Source: JARRKU01 sp963675565
GTDB taxonomy: Bacteria; Desulfobacterota; Desulfobacteria; Desulfobacterales; Desulfosarcinaceae
DNA length: 64,000 nucleotides
Assembly: GCA_963675565.2 (NCBI GenBank)
Contig: CAXXYD010000001.1
Coordinates: forward strand, 1,426,001-1,490,000
Direction: 5' to 3'
The translations under genes were made by a program, and so were the position numbers. Within the stretch, counting starts at the first letter, position 1; each line of letters starts with the position of its first letter. Shown here in pieces: positions 1-8,450 of the stretch. The notes beneath the pieces were generated by a model. The model saw only the letters and a list, made by a program, of their open reading frames with translations. It ran no database searches and was not told where the DNA came from.

Positions 1-449
1 GTTTGTGCCATAAAGACATACTCGGCCGGGCTGAACGGATGAATGTGGATTTCGGGAGCCGCGGACTGGATAGCGCTGATATAATCCAGCCAATCCTGCA
101 GACGTATGTCAGGATTGTGCCCGCCTTGAAGCAGAACGGTGGTGGCACCCGCCTCAGCCGCTTGACGAACCTTAACGGCGACCTGCCCAGGGCTCAGCGT
201 ACAAGCACGGGCATCTCCAGGCGGACGGCAGAATGCGCAAAAACGGCACTGGGTGACACACACATTGGTGTAGTTGGGGTTGGTGTCGAAAACAAAGGTC
301 ACCGTGGGGTCAGGATAACGCCGCATGCGCTCGGCATGCGCACGCGTCATCAGTTCACCCAGAGGGGCCGATCGGAACAGATCCAAAGCCGTCCGGCGGT
401 CCAGTCGCCGATCTGCTCCCGGAAAATGGGTATTGGCACGGTTGATCAT
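1..449 (-). CDS. mqnC: Dehypoxanthine futalosine cyclase MqnC, N-terminal part (cut by window edge)
   Basis: Leftward reading frame that runs off the left edge; about 149 N-terminal residues are visible, starting at an ATG at 449. The radical SAM motif CX3CX2C is seen as CVTQCRFC, followed by a stretch typical of the MqnC/MqnE family (VLLQGGHNPD). MqnC closes dehypoxanthine futalosine to the cyclic product in the futalosine route to menaquinone. It begins 11 bases after the stop of mqnA, in the same direction, so it is the distal gene of an mqnE-mqnA-mqnC operon. The product name rests on the motif plus this context; the C-terminal half is not visible. Confidence 0.9.
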   Translation of the reverse strand, partial: MINRANTHFPGADRRLDRRTALDLFRSAPLGELMTRAHAERMRRYPDPTVTFVFDTNPNYTNVCVTQCRFCAFCRPPGDARACTLSPGQVAVKVRQAAEAGATTVLLQGGHNPDIRLQDWLDYISAIQSAAPEIHIHPFSPAEYVFMAQ

Positions 450-460
450 GGTCAGTCCTG

Positions 461-1282
461 TCAGGCCATTTTACGCATGGCGGAAATGGTCGGGGGAAAA
501 AGGGCGGTGGCGCCATAGCGCCGGATATCTCTTAAAAACCGCTCCTGTCCGGCCTCATACACTCCGGACAGGCACCGTTTAATGACTTTCAGGTATTGGG
601 CGGCATAGGTCGTCGATACCCCGATCCGGGCCGCCGTTTTCGGGGCGGCACTGCGAATACAGCTCTCTTCCTGGCTCTCAAACCGCCGCAGCCAGTCATT
701 CAGATCGTATTTGACCTGCTCCGGGGCATCCTTGCGGACCACCCAGCGAGCAAATACAAAAGGCAGTTGACAGTGGTCGTACCAGGTGCTGCCCAGATCC
801 ATCATATGGGTATATCCCCTGGCGCCGCCGGTTCGTTGCATCTCGACGGCCCATCGCAACGCGCGGTCTCCGATCACCAGGCAGCCGTTGCTCGGGTTGC
901 CTTTGGGCACCACTGCCGGAAGAGCGTCAAATCCCAACCGGTACCCCATCAACAAATAGAGCAGGCGCACACTGGAAGCCGATTCACCGGTCAAGCTGAG
1001 GGTGAGCCGGCGGTCGAACTGCGCGAAGGGCCGGTCCGAAAAGAAAAGCACGCTCAAGGCCGCCTGGCGCACAGCAATACCGTAGCAACCCAAAAAGACG
1101 GTTTCATCCTGTAATTCGGGCAGCCCCCCCACCGGTACGGCCGCCGCCCACACGCTCTTGTCCTTGAGCGCCTGAATGCTCCGCCGGGGTACATAATCCA
1201 CAAAGCAGCACCCCCGGGGCGGTCCCATTTCGCGATATGGCGCCATATTGGCGTATGGAATCATGGCAATTGGATAGGTCAT
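461..1282 (-). CDS. mqnA: Chorismate dehydratase MqnA
   Basis: A 273-residue protein, normal for MqnA, a periplasmic-binding-protein-fold enzyme that dehydrates chorismate to 3-(1-carboxyvinyl)benzoate, the first step of the futalosine pathway. The start at 1282 (MTYPIAMIPYANMAPY) is chosen because it overlaps the mqnE stop in an ATGA, indicating translational coupling; the open frame extends further upstream but there it only shadows mqnE. Family-like stretches include VPRRSIQALKDKSVWAAAVPVGGL near the N-terminus and a central L-G-x-T-W-Y-x-x-x-x-LPFVFARWVV segment. Neighbours MqnE and MqnC support the call. Confidence 0.9.
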   Translation of the reverse strand: MTYPIAMIPYANMAPYREMGPPRGCCFVDYVPRRSIQALKDKSVWAAAVPVGGLPELQDETVFLGCYGIAVRQAALSVLFFSDRPFAQFDRRLTLSLTGESASSVRLLYLLMGYRLGFDALPAVVPKGNPSNGCLVIGDRALRWAVEMQRTGGARGYTHMMDLGSTWYDHCQLPFVFARWVVRKDAPEQVKYDLNDWLRRFESQEESCIRSAAPKTAARIGVSTTYAAQYLKVIKRCLSGVYEAGQERFLRDIRRYGATALFPPTISAMRKMA

Positions 1283-2358
1283 GGCGATGTCATTGCTCCG
1301 AACAGGCCGTTGCGCTCCACCGGCGTAAATCCGGCCATTTGAATGGTCTCGTTCATCTTGTCCCGGGCCAGTCCTTTGGGTGTGGTGGCACCGGCCAAGT
1401 GGGCGATCTTCTCTTCGGAAATGGTGCCGTCCATATCGTCCGCCCCCCAGCTCAACCCGGCGGCGGCAGTCTCCACACCGCTCATGGGCCAGTATGATTT
1501 GAGATGGTCGATGTTGTCCAGCACAAGGCGGGAAATGGCCAGAACGGCCAGGGTCTCCAAAGGCGTCGGTCCGTGGGTGTCGAAATTGCCCTCTCCCGGC
1601 TGAAAGGCCAGGGGGATAAAGCACGTGAATCCGCCGGAAACCTCCTGGGCTTCACGCAGGACAAGCATATGCTCGATACGCTCCGCCCAGGTGTCGCCAA
1701 ACCCGAACAACATGGTGGCGTTGGTGGTAAGCCCCAATTCATGGGCCAGTTTATGGATGCGGATCCAATCGGCAGGCCCGATTTTGTTTTTCCAGTGCTG
1801 TCGGTACAGACGCTCGGAAAATATCTCGGCGCCGCCGCCCGGCAGGGCGTTGACGCCGGCATCGATCAGCTCTTCCAGGATCTGAATTTCTCTTTTGCGG
1901 GCCGTTTGGGCAAAGTATGCAATCTCTACGGCCGTATATCCTTTAATATGCAATCCGGGGTACCTGGCGCGCAGCTGCCGCACCAGCTCCAGGTTGCGCG
2001 CATAGGGCCACACCTGGTTGAGACCGCCGACAATATGGGCTTCCGTAGGCCGAAGCTGTTCGATCTTCGAAAAAATTTCCGCTTCGCTGAGCACGTAAGC
2101 ATGGGGGGCGTTTTTTGAAGCCGCGTAGTTGCAAAACGTGCACCCCGCCCCGCATATATTGGCCGGATTGATGTGCATATTGAAAACGTAGGTCGCCTTG
2201 TCGCCATGGCGTCGGCGTCGATTGGCCAATGCGGCCCGTCCCAAGGCATGCAGCCGGTCCGGCGTTATGGCGGCCGCCAGTTCCAGTGCCTGAGCCCGCT
2301 CCAGCCGTTGGCCGGCGGCGCCCATTTCCAACGCCTGTTCAAAACATTCGTGATCCAT
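1279..2358 (-). CDS. mqnE: Aminofutalosine synthase MqnE (radical SAM)
   Basis: A 359-residue radical SAM enzyme. The cluster motif is CGAGCTFC at about residue 70, preceded by the N-M-H-I-N-P-x-N-I stretch seen in MqnE. The family joins the MqnA product with a SAM-derived adenosyl group to give 6-amino-6-deoxyfutalosine. Further MqnE-like signatures are EAHIVGGLNQ, GGGAEIFS and ATMLFGFGDTWAERIEHM. It is the first visible gene of the mqnE-mqnA-mqnC operon and overlaps mqnA by 4 bases. mqnB and mqnD are not visible in the window. Confidence 0.93.
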   Translation of the reverse strand: MDHECFEQALEMGAAGQRLERAQALELAAAITPDRLHALGRAALANRRRRHGDKATYVFNMHINPANICGAGCTFCNYAASKNAPHAYVLSEAEIFSKIEQLRPTEAHIVGGLNQVWPYARNLELVRQLRARYPGLHIKGYTAVEIAYFAQTARKREIQILEELIDAGVNALPGGGAEIFSERLYRQHWKNKIGPADWIRIHKLAHELGLTTNATMLFGFGDTWAERIEHMLVLREAQEVSGGFTCFIPLAFQPGEGNFDTHGPTPLETLAVLAISRLVLDNIDHLKSYWPMSGVETAAAGLSWGADDMDGTISEEKIAHLAGATTPKGLARDKMNETIQMAGFTPVERNGLFGAMTSP

Positions 2359-2478
2359 ATCCCACTATTCCGGATGGAGGCCCCGATGGTCGGGCCGTCC
2401 TTTGATTGTTAATCCGGCACCCCTGGATACCCCCACTCCGTCCTGCCTGATGGGGTCCGGCATCCACCGACCGGCGCA

Positions 2479-4254
2479 TCAATCCAGTTCGATGCCGTAA
2501 CTGCTCCAGCGTTCTTTCACCCGCTGTTCCACTTCCGGGTCGAACGCCACCGCCTGGGGATACCCTTTTTTCCAGCGTGCGTCAATGAGGATAGGAAAAT
2601 CGAACACCAGGCGGTTGCCGCGCACCCTGCTGTCGGCCGGATACAGATCGGCGGCCGGGTCGAAGCGGGTAAACCAGCCCCACAGCCGCATGACGGGATC
2701 CTGCATATCGATATCCTCTGAAACCAAAATATGGAACAGATATTTTCCGGCCACCTTATGGCGACGCAACGCCGCCGACAGGGCCTCCAGATCCGCAAAG
2801 CCGTTGGCCACCTTGAGCATGAGAAACGCCGGTCCGAGAGCCACCGCTTCCTTCAGTTGCAGGTGGATATCGGTCACCGATACGGGCAGGGGCGGCGGCG
2901 TTTTGCGCACCGGCCCGGTATCTTTGCCGGTGGCCACCAGGATCAGGCGGCTGCCGGTATTCATGGCCGGGCCGGTAAAATCCAGGGTGTCCTGAGCGGT
3001 GGGGCTGAGCAAATGGATTCCATCGGGGGTCAAATGCCGCCACAGGGCCTCACTCACCGCGCGGATATTGCGCACATCGATCTCTTTGCCCACGGTGATC
3101 ATGACCTTGGTCAGGGACACCTGCCCCTCTCCCAGCATAGACAGGGTGTGCTTCAAGGCCTCCCGGGGATAGCGCTCCTCCACGGCCATCACCGCCAATG
3201 CATGAAATCCGGTCTCCGGATAGGCCCACAGGGCTTTGATGGCGGGCTTGATCTGTCCCAGCAGCGGCAGGGTCATGGCCTGCAGCGCCTCACCGATGTA
3301 ATAGTCCTCCTGGATGGGCTTGCCCACCACCGTAGCCGGATAAATGGCATCCTTGCGGGCCAGTACCCGGTGCACCCGGAACACCGGATAGTCGGCGGCC
3401 TCGGAATAGTGACCGAAATGGTCGCCGAAGGGGCCCTCCCGTCGCATGTCGCCGGACTGCACGCTACCCTCCAGCACGAATTCGGCAGCGGCCGGAATAC
3501 GGTGACCGGTCTGCCGGCGGGCAATCACGGCCAGGGGTTTTTGCATTAAAAAGGCCGCCAGCAGGCGTTCGTCCAGCCCTTCGGGCAAGGGCGCCACCGC
3601 CGCAATGACCAGGGCCGGCGGTCCGCCCAGAATGACGCTCACCGGAAGCGCGGCACCCTTCTGCCGGGCCTTGTAAAAATGGAACCCGCCGCCCTTCTCG
3701 ATCTGCCAGTGCATCCCGGTACAGTCGGCACCGAAACGCTGCATCCGGTAGATGCCCAGATTGCCCTGCCCGGTTTCCGGATCTACGGTGTGAACCAGCG
3801 GCAGTGTAAAAAAGGGGCCGCCGTCATCCGGCCAGCAGGTCAGCACCGGCAATCGATTTAAGTCGGCCGGCTGGGTAAAGGTTTCCAGTACGGGCCCTTT
3901 GGATACCTTGCGCATGCGCATGGGCAGCAGGCGCGCCAGATCTTTGCGACTGTGCCAGATGCCCCGCAGTGTGGGCGGCATCAACCCGTGAGCCAGCCGG
4001 GCCAGTCGCTGGCCCAACTCGGCCGGCGAATCGCCGCACGCCAGCGCAACCCGCCGGGGTGTCCCGAAAAGATTGGAGACCAGCCGGTAAGGTGACCCTT
4101 TGACCCTTTCGAAAAGCAGGGCCGGTCCGCCGGCAGCGATAACGCGGTGCTGAATGACGGTCAGTTCCTGGTTGGGATCGACCTCACAGCGGACCCGGGC
4201 CAACTGGCCGTTTCTTTCCAGGTCCCGGATAAAAGCGCGTAAATCAGTGTACAT
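2479..4254 (-). CDS. UbiD-family decarboxylase, probably menaquinone biosynthesis (MqnL-like)
   Basis: A 591-residue UbiD-family protein (prenylated-FMN decarboxylase). Recognisable stretches are the N-terminal RDLERNGQLARV and VKGSPYRLVSNLFGTP segments and the central SVILGGPPALVIAA and EGPFGDHFGHYSEAADYPVF segments; the latter matches the E-G-P-F-G-D/E-[FH]-x-G-Y/H-Y motif of the family. It lies just downstream of mqnEAC on the same strand, 120 bases beyond the mqnE start, and the length fits the menaquinone-biosynthesis decarboxylases better than E. coli UbiD (about 497 residues). Inference: it decarboxylates the naphthoate intermediate late in the futalosine pathway. A role on another aromatic acid cannot be excluded. 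Confidence 0.85.
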   Translation of the reverse strand: MYTDLRAFIRDLERNGQLARVRCEVDPNQELTVIQHRVIAAGGPALLFERVKGSPYRLVSNLFGTPRRVALACGDSPAELGQRLARLAHGLMPPTLRGIWHSRKDLARLLPMRMRKVSKGPVLETFTQPADLNRLPVLTCWPDDGGPFFTLPLVHTVDPETGQGNLGIYRMQRFGADCTGMHWQIEKGGGFHFYKARQKGAALPVSVILGGPPALVIAAVAPLPEGLDERLLAAFLMQKPLAVIARRQTGHRIPAAAEFVLEGSVQSGDMRREGPFGDHFGHYSEAADYPVFRVHRVLARKDAIYPATVVGKPIQEDYYIGEALQAMTLPLLGQIKPAIKALWAYPETGFHALAVMAVEERYPREALKHTLSMLGEGQVSLTKVMITVGKEIDVRNIRAVSEALWRHLTPDGIHLLSPTAQDTLDFTGPAMNTGSRLILVATGKDTGPVRKTPPPLPVSVTDIHLQLKEAVALGPAFLMLKVANGFADLEALSAALRRHKVAGKYLFHILVSEDIDMQDPVMRLWGWFTRFDPAADLYPADSRVRGNRLVFDFPILIDARWKKGYPQAVAFDPEVEQRVKERWSSYGIELD

Positions 4255-4297
4255 CAGTATTTATCCTTCCAGGGCTTTTCCGCTGATCCGGCCCAAG

Positions 4298-4323
4298 CAA
4301 AAATCCGGGCCCGGAGGGCCCGG
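4298..4323 (-). terminator. Rho-independent terminator
   Basis: An 8-bp GC-only stem (CCGGGCCC, arms 4305-4312 and 4316-4323, 3-base loop), followed on the minus strand by ATTTTTG. It lies between the stop of the 49-residue gene at 4369 and the UbiD start at 4254. It should therefore separate the SUI1/small-gene transcript from the UbiD-mqn genes downstream. Confidence 0.75.
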
Positions 4324-4368
4324 CGTTGGCCTGTCCCTGCAAGGGGCACGCGAACTGCATTGAATGAA

Positions 4369-4518
4369 CTACTCCAGTCCCATCTCTATTTCTATGCGGT
4401 GGATCTGCTTTTTAAGCGCTTCCTTGTCAGCTTCGCTCAACCGTGGATCGTTTAACTGCTTGCGCAATCCGGCCAGCATCATTTCCTGACGATAGTCATT
4501 GCAGGTGTATCGTTTCAT
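4369..4518 (-). CDS. Small conserved-looking protein, 49 residues
   Basis: A short leftward frame translating to MKRYTCNDYRQEMMLAGLRK followed by a charged helical tail with a SEADKEALKKQI stretch. It is hydrophilic, carries one Cys near the N-terminus and has a likely amphipathic coiled region. It resembles small uncharacterised proteins I recall from Desulfobacterota. The next gene upstream (stop at 4580) is 61 bases away on the same strand and a strong terminator follows. Function unknown; coding status is inferred from composition and placement. Confidence 0.6.
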   Translation of the reverse strand: MKRYTCNDYRQEMMLAGLRKQLNDPRLSEADKEALKKQIHRIEIEMGLE

Positions 4519-4579
4519 GGGGGATTCTTATCACGACTGGGGGGAAAATCAAACCCGGTGAGGGCCGCCGGGGGATTTT

Positions 4580-5221
4580 TCAGGGCCGGGTAAACCGCCA
4601 TATCTGCTCATCGCTCAACCTTCCCTGGGAGTAGGTCCGCTGTTCGATTTCAAACGATTGCCCGCCGGCTGTCAGCACAACAAAGATCTCCTTGCGCAAG
4701 GATCCTCCGGCGGCGGCACTTTGAAGCAGCAGCCGGTATAAAAAAGAAATCCGGTTCTTTTCCACGTCGATCAGTTCCACATTGCCGGACGTGGAGGCAG
4801 AGTTGATCCGAAGGTGCGAATCGGACAGATAAAGCCGCAGTATCTCCTGGTGGGTGGTTTGTCTTTCCCGTGAATAGAGGGTCTTTTTGAGAAAAAAATT
4901 TCCGAAATAATCCACTTCCACCTCGGCCTTGACCGTGTATAGATAGCGCTTGTTGCGCTGTGGATCCTTCGGGTCCCTGCACTGAAGCGCAATGGCGGAG
5001 CCCCGCCATTGTCCGTCCAGTGATTTAAAAAGCGCTTTGATGGCCTTGTGCTCATCCCCGGTCAGCTCCCGAACCGTGATGGCACCGTATGGATCCTTAC
5101 CCGCAGCCACGGTCGGCGACGGATCCAGGCACTCCGGCAGGCCCGTGCACGGCGCTGCGACCATAAGCGCAAGTGCCACGAAAATGCATTTGCCAATCCA
5201 TGTCGTCGCCGCCAAGATCAT
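4580..5221 (-). CDS. Exported protein of unknown function
   Basis: A 213-residue protein. The start at 5221 is chosen because it overlaps the SUI1 stop in an ATGA and begins a credible signal peptide (MILAATTWIGKCIFVALALM followed by VAAPC). The alternative upstream start would shadow SUI1. The mature part is mixed alpha/beta with no motif I recognise; it looks like a periplasmic or lipid-anchored protein, although the sequence before the Cys is not a classical lipobox. It is co-transcribed with the SUI1 gene. Confidence 0.7.
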   Translation of the reverse strand: MILAATTWIGKCIFVALALMVAAPCTGLPECLDPSPTVAAGKDPYGAITVRELTGDEHKAIKALFKSLDGQWRGSAIALQCRDPKDPQRNKRYLYTVKAEVEVDYFGNFFLKKTLYSRERQTTHQEILRLYLSDSHLRINSASTSGNVELIDVEKNRISFLYRLLLQSAAAGGSLRKEIFVVLTAGGQSFEIEQRTYSQGRLSDEQIWRFTRP

Positions 5222-5583
5222 CCTCCGGCCAGTTTCGCGGTGAATCCGTTTTTTTGCATTTCTAATAAAATTGTTGCGCGGTGATCGCCCTGAATGACAA
5301 TCACCCCGTCCTTTACCGATCCGCCGGTGCCGCATTTTCGCTTCAGCTCGGCAGCGAGCTGCTTCAGCCCATGGGCATCCCGGGCAATCCCCGATACCGT
5401 TGTCACGCCCTTGCCTTTGCGTCCCTTAACCTCCCGCCGGATGCGCACGATACCGTCGCCGGCCGGGTGGTCCATCGGTTTTTCCGGCTTTTGGCCACAG
5501 GCGCATTGGGCTGCCGGTTTTCCGCAAGTCGGGCAGACGCGCCCGGTTTGCGTTGAATAGACCAGTCGTGAGTTTTCCATCAT
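5218..5583 (-). CDS. SUI1/YciH-family translation initiation factor homolog
   Basis: A 121-residue protein. The N-terminal 35 residues carry a small Cys cluster (CPTCGKPAAQCACG), possibly metal binding. The C-terminal SUI1/eIF1 domain runs from about residue 45 to the end, with the family pattern R-R-E-x-K-G-R-x-G-K-x-V-T-T-V-x-G and a CGTGGSVKDGVIVIQGDHR stretch. Bacterial YciH proteins are thought to influence start-codon fidelity; the exact role is not settled. It overlaps the exported protein downstream by 4 bases. The start could be either of two adjacent Met codons. Confidence 0.9.
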   Translation of the reverse strand: MMENSRLVYSTQTGRVCPTCGKPAAQCACGQKPEKPMDHPAGDGIVRIRREVKGRKGKGVTTVSGIARDAHGLKQLAAELKRKCGTGGSVKDGVIVIQGDHRATILLEMQKNGFTAKLAGG

Positions 5584-5621
5584 CTATACAATTCAAAATT
5601 CAGGTGGTATGTTTATAATCC

Positions 5622-6293
5622 ATGAACGTAAACGAAAAACATGCGGATTGCAAAGCGATTATTTTCGACCTGGACGGCACCCTGCTCGACACCCTGGCCG
5701 ATATCGCCGACGCCGCCAACCAGGCCCTTTCCCAGGCAGGTTTTCCCACTCACCCCCATCAGGCCTATCGATGGTACGTGGGCGACGGATCCAGACTGCT
5801 CATCACCCGCGCCCTGCCCGCGAACCACCGCAATCCGGAGACCATCGATTCCTGCCTGAACGCTTTTATCATGCGCTACCGTGACAACTGGAGCCGGACG
5901 ACCCGGCCTTATGACGGCATCATCAAGTTGCTGGATGATTTGACCCGGCGGGGCATTCTGCTGGCCGTGGTGACCAACAAGCCCCATCGGTTTACCGGCG
6001 ACATGATGGATTATTTTTTCAAAAAATTTGATTTCGATCCGATCCTGGGGCAAGTGGGCGGCATTCCCAAAAAACCCGACCCGCAACAGGCACTGGCGGC
6101 AGCCGCCCAAATGGATGCCCTCCCGGGACAATGCCTTTTCATCGGCGACAGCGCCGTCGATATGCAAACCGCCCGCAACGCCGGGATGACGCCCATTGGT
6201 GCGGGGTGGGGATTCAGGACGGCTGAAGAACTTCTGAACGCAGGCGCCGTCAAGGTGCTTGAACACCCCCTGGATTTGATGGGCCGGCTGTAA
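5622..6293 (+). CDS. HAD-superfamily phosphatase, phosphoglycolate phosphatase-like
   Basis: A 223-residue HAD hydrolase of Gph type. Motif I is FDLDGTLLDT at about residues 15-24 (nucleophile Asp), motif II is VVTNK, and motifs III/IV are KPDP with FIGDSAVDMQTARNAGM near the C-terminus. A helical cap lies between motifs I and II. Proteins of this length remove 2-phosphoglycolate arising from DNA repair or side reactions. The gene is divergent from SUI1 with 38 bases between them, so the two probably share a promoter region. Confidence 0.88.
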   Translation: MNVNEKHADCKAIIFDLDGTLLDTLADIADAANQALSQAGFPTHPHQAYRWYVGDGSRLLITRALPANHRNPETIDSCLNAFIMRYRDNWSRTTRPYDGIIKLLDDLTRRGILLAVVTNKPHRFTGDMMDYFFKKFDFDPILGQVGGIPKKPDPQQALAAAAQMDALPGQCLFIGDSAVDMQTARNAGMTPIGAGWGFRTAEELLNAGAVKVLEHPLDLMGRL

Positions 6294-6354
6294 ACGCCGA
6301 CCCTGCAGCATCGAGATACCGATCGCACATCAACGCCTTGACGGAGGTGCGAAC

Positions 6355-7092
6355 GTGAACAAAGCGGATATCTTCCTGACTACCCGCGAGGCCATCGACG
6401 CCATCTGCATCGATTTTCGCCAGTACGACCCTCAGATCCTGTTGTTTTCCGAAGTCATCCGATTGATTACCGAAAACCGCACCCACATCAAGCGGGAGCC
6501 CGGCGAAAAGGGCGGGTGGATCAATCAGGCCGGCAAGAGTGCCATGCAGTGGCTCGAAGGACCGGCGCTGGTGGACTATATGTGCCAGGCCATTGGTCGC
6601 ACGGCATGGCATCCCGAACTGCTGGCTGCGGTGTGCGGCCGGGTTTTCCAAACACGGGCGGCTCCGGCATGTGACCTGGAAACGGGTGCTGAGGGAATCT
6701 GTATCGAAACCGACATGCAAGACTACGTCTGCCGGCAATGCGGACATTGCTGCCGGACACTGGACTATCACTACGAGGTCACCACCGAGGATGTGGCGCT
6801 CTGGATAAAAAAGGGCCGCACCGACATCCTGCAGTGGGTGGACGAAATCGCTTGCAACGGTCAAAGACAAGGCTATCGTATTTGGGTGTCGCCGGAAACC
6901 CGCCGGCTGGCCGAGATCTGCCCTTTCTTGAGTAAAGATCCCTCCAGCGCCCGCTGGGAATGTAAAATTCATGATGTCAAACCGGCCATATGCCGCCAGT
7001 ATCCGCTAAGCCGAAAGCATGCCATGGCTACCGGATGCCGTGGATTTGAGCCCCTTGTCTCCAGATCAGCGGACACCAAGAGTTCACAGTAA
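6355..7092 (+). CDS. YkgJ-family cysteine-cluster protein
   Basis: A 245-residue protein with a GTG start at 6355, supported by a GGAGG Shine-Dalgarno at about 6342. From residue ~120 it carries the YkgJ-type zinc/iron-chelating signature CRQCGHCCRTL, followed later by CPFL, WECKIHDVKPAICRQYP and a final C-R-G-F. The N-terminal 110 residues are not recognised. The biochemical role of this family is unknown, though the conserved Cys residues imply metal binding. It follows the HAD gene by 61 bases. Confidence 0.85.
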   Translation: MNKADIFLTTREAIDAICIDFRQYDPQILLFSEVIRLITENRTHIKREPGEKGGWINQAGKSAMQWLEGPALVDYMCQAIGRTAWHPELLAAVCGRVFQTRAAPACDLETGAEGICIETDMQDYVCRQCGHCCRTLDYHYEVTTEDVALWIKKGRTDILQWVDEIACNGQRQGYRIWVSPETRRLAEICPFLSKDPSSARWECKIHDVKPAICRQYPLSRKHAMATGCRGFEPLVSRSADTKSSQ

Positions 7093-7154
7093 AACGCCGC
7101 CGAATTCGCGCTTGCTTAGTGATTTAATATCCTGGCCGACCTTAAATATCAGGG

Positions 7155-7183
7155 TTGACATAATGCATTTCAGCCATAGGTTG
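7155..7183 (+). promoter_or_regulatory. Possible sigma-70 promoter of the FKBP gene
   Basis: A perfect TTGACA at 7155-7160, followed 16 bases later by a weak -10 (TAGGTT). The FKBP start codon lies at 7215 with an AGGAG ribosome site in between. The -10 match is poor, so this is tentative. Confidence 0.35.
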
Positions 7184-7214
7184 TACCCATTTAAATTAAA
7201 CACAGGAGATCATT

Positions 7215-7709
7215 ATGCAAAAAGTTGAGAGTGGCAAGTTCGTCAGCGTCAATTATACGGGAACCCTTGAAAATGGAAAGCAGTTCGACTCCAGTGAAGG
7301 CCGCCCGCCGTTGGAGTTCAAAGTCGGCGCCGGTCAGATGATCAAGGGGTTCGAAGCCGCCGTGATGGACATGTCCATCAATGAAAAGAAGACTATCACC
7401 CTGGCCCCGGAGGACGCCTACGGCCCGAGGGATGAAAATCAGACCCACGAATTTCCCAGAGCGCAAGTGCCTCCTGAAATCGACCCCCAGGTGGGCCAGA
7501 CCCTTGCGCTGACATCCCCCGAGGGGCAGCAGATCCCCGCACGCATAACAGCCGTCGACGACGAAAAAATCACTTTCGATTTGAACCATCCGTTGGCGGG
7601 AGAACGCCTGACCTTTGAAATTGAAGTGGTCGGTATCAGTGACACACCGTCCCAACAGCCCCAGGGATGCGGTTCCGGCTGTGACTGCAGCTCCGGATGC
7701 AGCTGCTGA
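7215..7709 (+). CDS. FKBP-type peptidyl-prolyl isomerase, SlyD-like with Cys-rich tail
   Basis: A 164-residue protein. The FKBP core contains VSVNYTGTLENGKQFDSSEG and the GAGQMIKGFEAAVMDM stretch; the insert-in-flap chaperone domain lies at about residues 75-120, and the pattern F-D-x-N-H-P-L-A-G at about 117 is typical of SlyD. The C-terminus ends in a compact Cys-rich tail (GCGSGCDCSSGCSC), equivalent to the nickel-binding tail of E. coli SlyD but without the His run. Role: proline isomerase and chaperone, perhaps metal storage or delivery. An AGGAG site precedes the ATG and a strong terminator follows. Confidence 0.93.
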   Translation: MQKVESGKFVSVNYTGTLENGKQFDSSEGRPPLEFKVGAGQMIKGFEAAVMDMSINEKKTITLAPEDAYGPRDENQTHEFPRAQVPPEIDPQVGQTLALTSPEGQQIPARITAVDDEKITFDLNHPLAGERLTFEIEVVGISDTPSQQPQGCGSGCDCSSGCSC

Positions 7710-7727
7710 TTTTTCTGCACGCATATG

Positions 7728-7757
7728 GCCCCCCTCTTTTCTGAGGGGGCTTTTTTT
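7728..7757 (+). terminator. Rho-independent terminator after the FKBP gene
   Basis: A 7-bp stem CCCCCTC/GAGGGGG (7730-7736 and 7743-7749) with a short loop, followed by a run of seven T. It lies about 20 bases after the FKBP stop. Confidence 0.88.
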
Positions 7758-8151
7758 ATGTTAATGGCAGCAAAAAGTAGTATTTCGCACTTCATGATTG
7801 TTCATAAATTGTTCATAACCCGTTCATAACGCATCAATCCCCCTAAAATCTCAGCATAAAGCGAATCACCCGGTTTCCAGTGCAATCTCGTGTCGTTAGG
7901 CCTCATTGATCAATTATTACCATTAAAACGAAGCATTACCAAAACAGGCGGGAGTACGACGGCAATCGCCTCAAATGGGCTGAAATCGTTTTTGACTTTC
8001 AGAGGCCGCTGTTCAATAGTGTGACCATCCCATGACATTCAAACACTTCCGGTTCTCGCCGTGTGCTGAATATCAAAAGTAGACGGATAGAGGCGCTGTC
8101 GTCCACCCCCGGAACATGGCAACCCCGCAATAGCCTTTGGAGGCAAGCCAA
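7758..8151. other. 394-base region without a recognised gene
   Basis: AT-richer than its surroundings. It holds the tandem GTTCATAA repeats described separately and the GGAGG ribosome site (8139-8143) of the small Cys gene. I see no convincing coding frame here. Confidence 0.6.
7800..7829 (+). repeat. Three helically phased GTTCATAA direct repeats
   Basis: GTTCATAA occurs at 7800-7807, 7811-7818 and 7822-7829, a strict 11-base period, with a degenerate further copy (TTCATGAT) just before at 7791. One helical turn per copy suggests a tandem protein-binding site. Which gene it would serve is unclear; the next rightward gene starts at 8152. Confidence 0.6.
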
Positions 8152-8349
8152 ATGGATCGCAGGCCATTATTTCATCCCCAGGGCAAACAAACCCGCGGCA
8201 TGGACTATTTCCGCAATTTCTGGTGCTCGCACTACGATGGTTGTCTTGACCGGGCCGCCCGCGAGGATCTTTTTCTCGATTGTGCCCAGTGTCTGTACAA
8301 AGACAGCGTGGTGGATGATTTCATACGCTTGGTCAGAAATTCTAACTAG
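8152..8349 (+). CDS. Small cysteine-rich protein, 65 residues
   Basis: The start at 8152 is chosen for its GGAGG site 8 bases upstream; a TTG five codons earlier is also possible. The core reads YFRNFWCSHYDGCLDRAARE, then LDCAQC, giving the spacing CX5C...CX2C with an aromatic just before the first Cys. I recall short proteins with this C-x-x-Y-x-x-C-L-x-x-A pattern in sulfate-reducing bacteria; they are presumably metal binding. No neighbour gives a functional hint. Confidence 0.6.
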   Translation: MDRRPLFHPQGKQTRGMDYFRNFWCSHYDGCLDRAAREDLFLDCAQCLYKDSVVDDFIRLVRNSN

Positions 8350-8450
8350 ACGCATGATCCGGCAAGCGCGAATGCCGATTTGCCGGGAACTTGCCAAAGA
8401 ATCGCGGCCCGCCTTTTTACAAAATTTCGGCACCAGCCCGCCGGACGGCG

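Noticed and set aside
2479..4254. Gallate or other aromatic acid decarboxylase feeding the transhydroxylase pathway
   Set aside because: It is a UbiD-family enzyme, but it sits with mqn genes 16 kb from the degradation block, and its length suits menaquinone synthesis; not excluded entirely.
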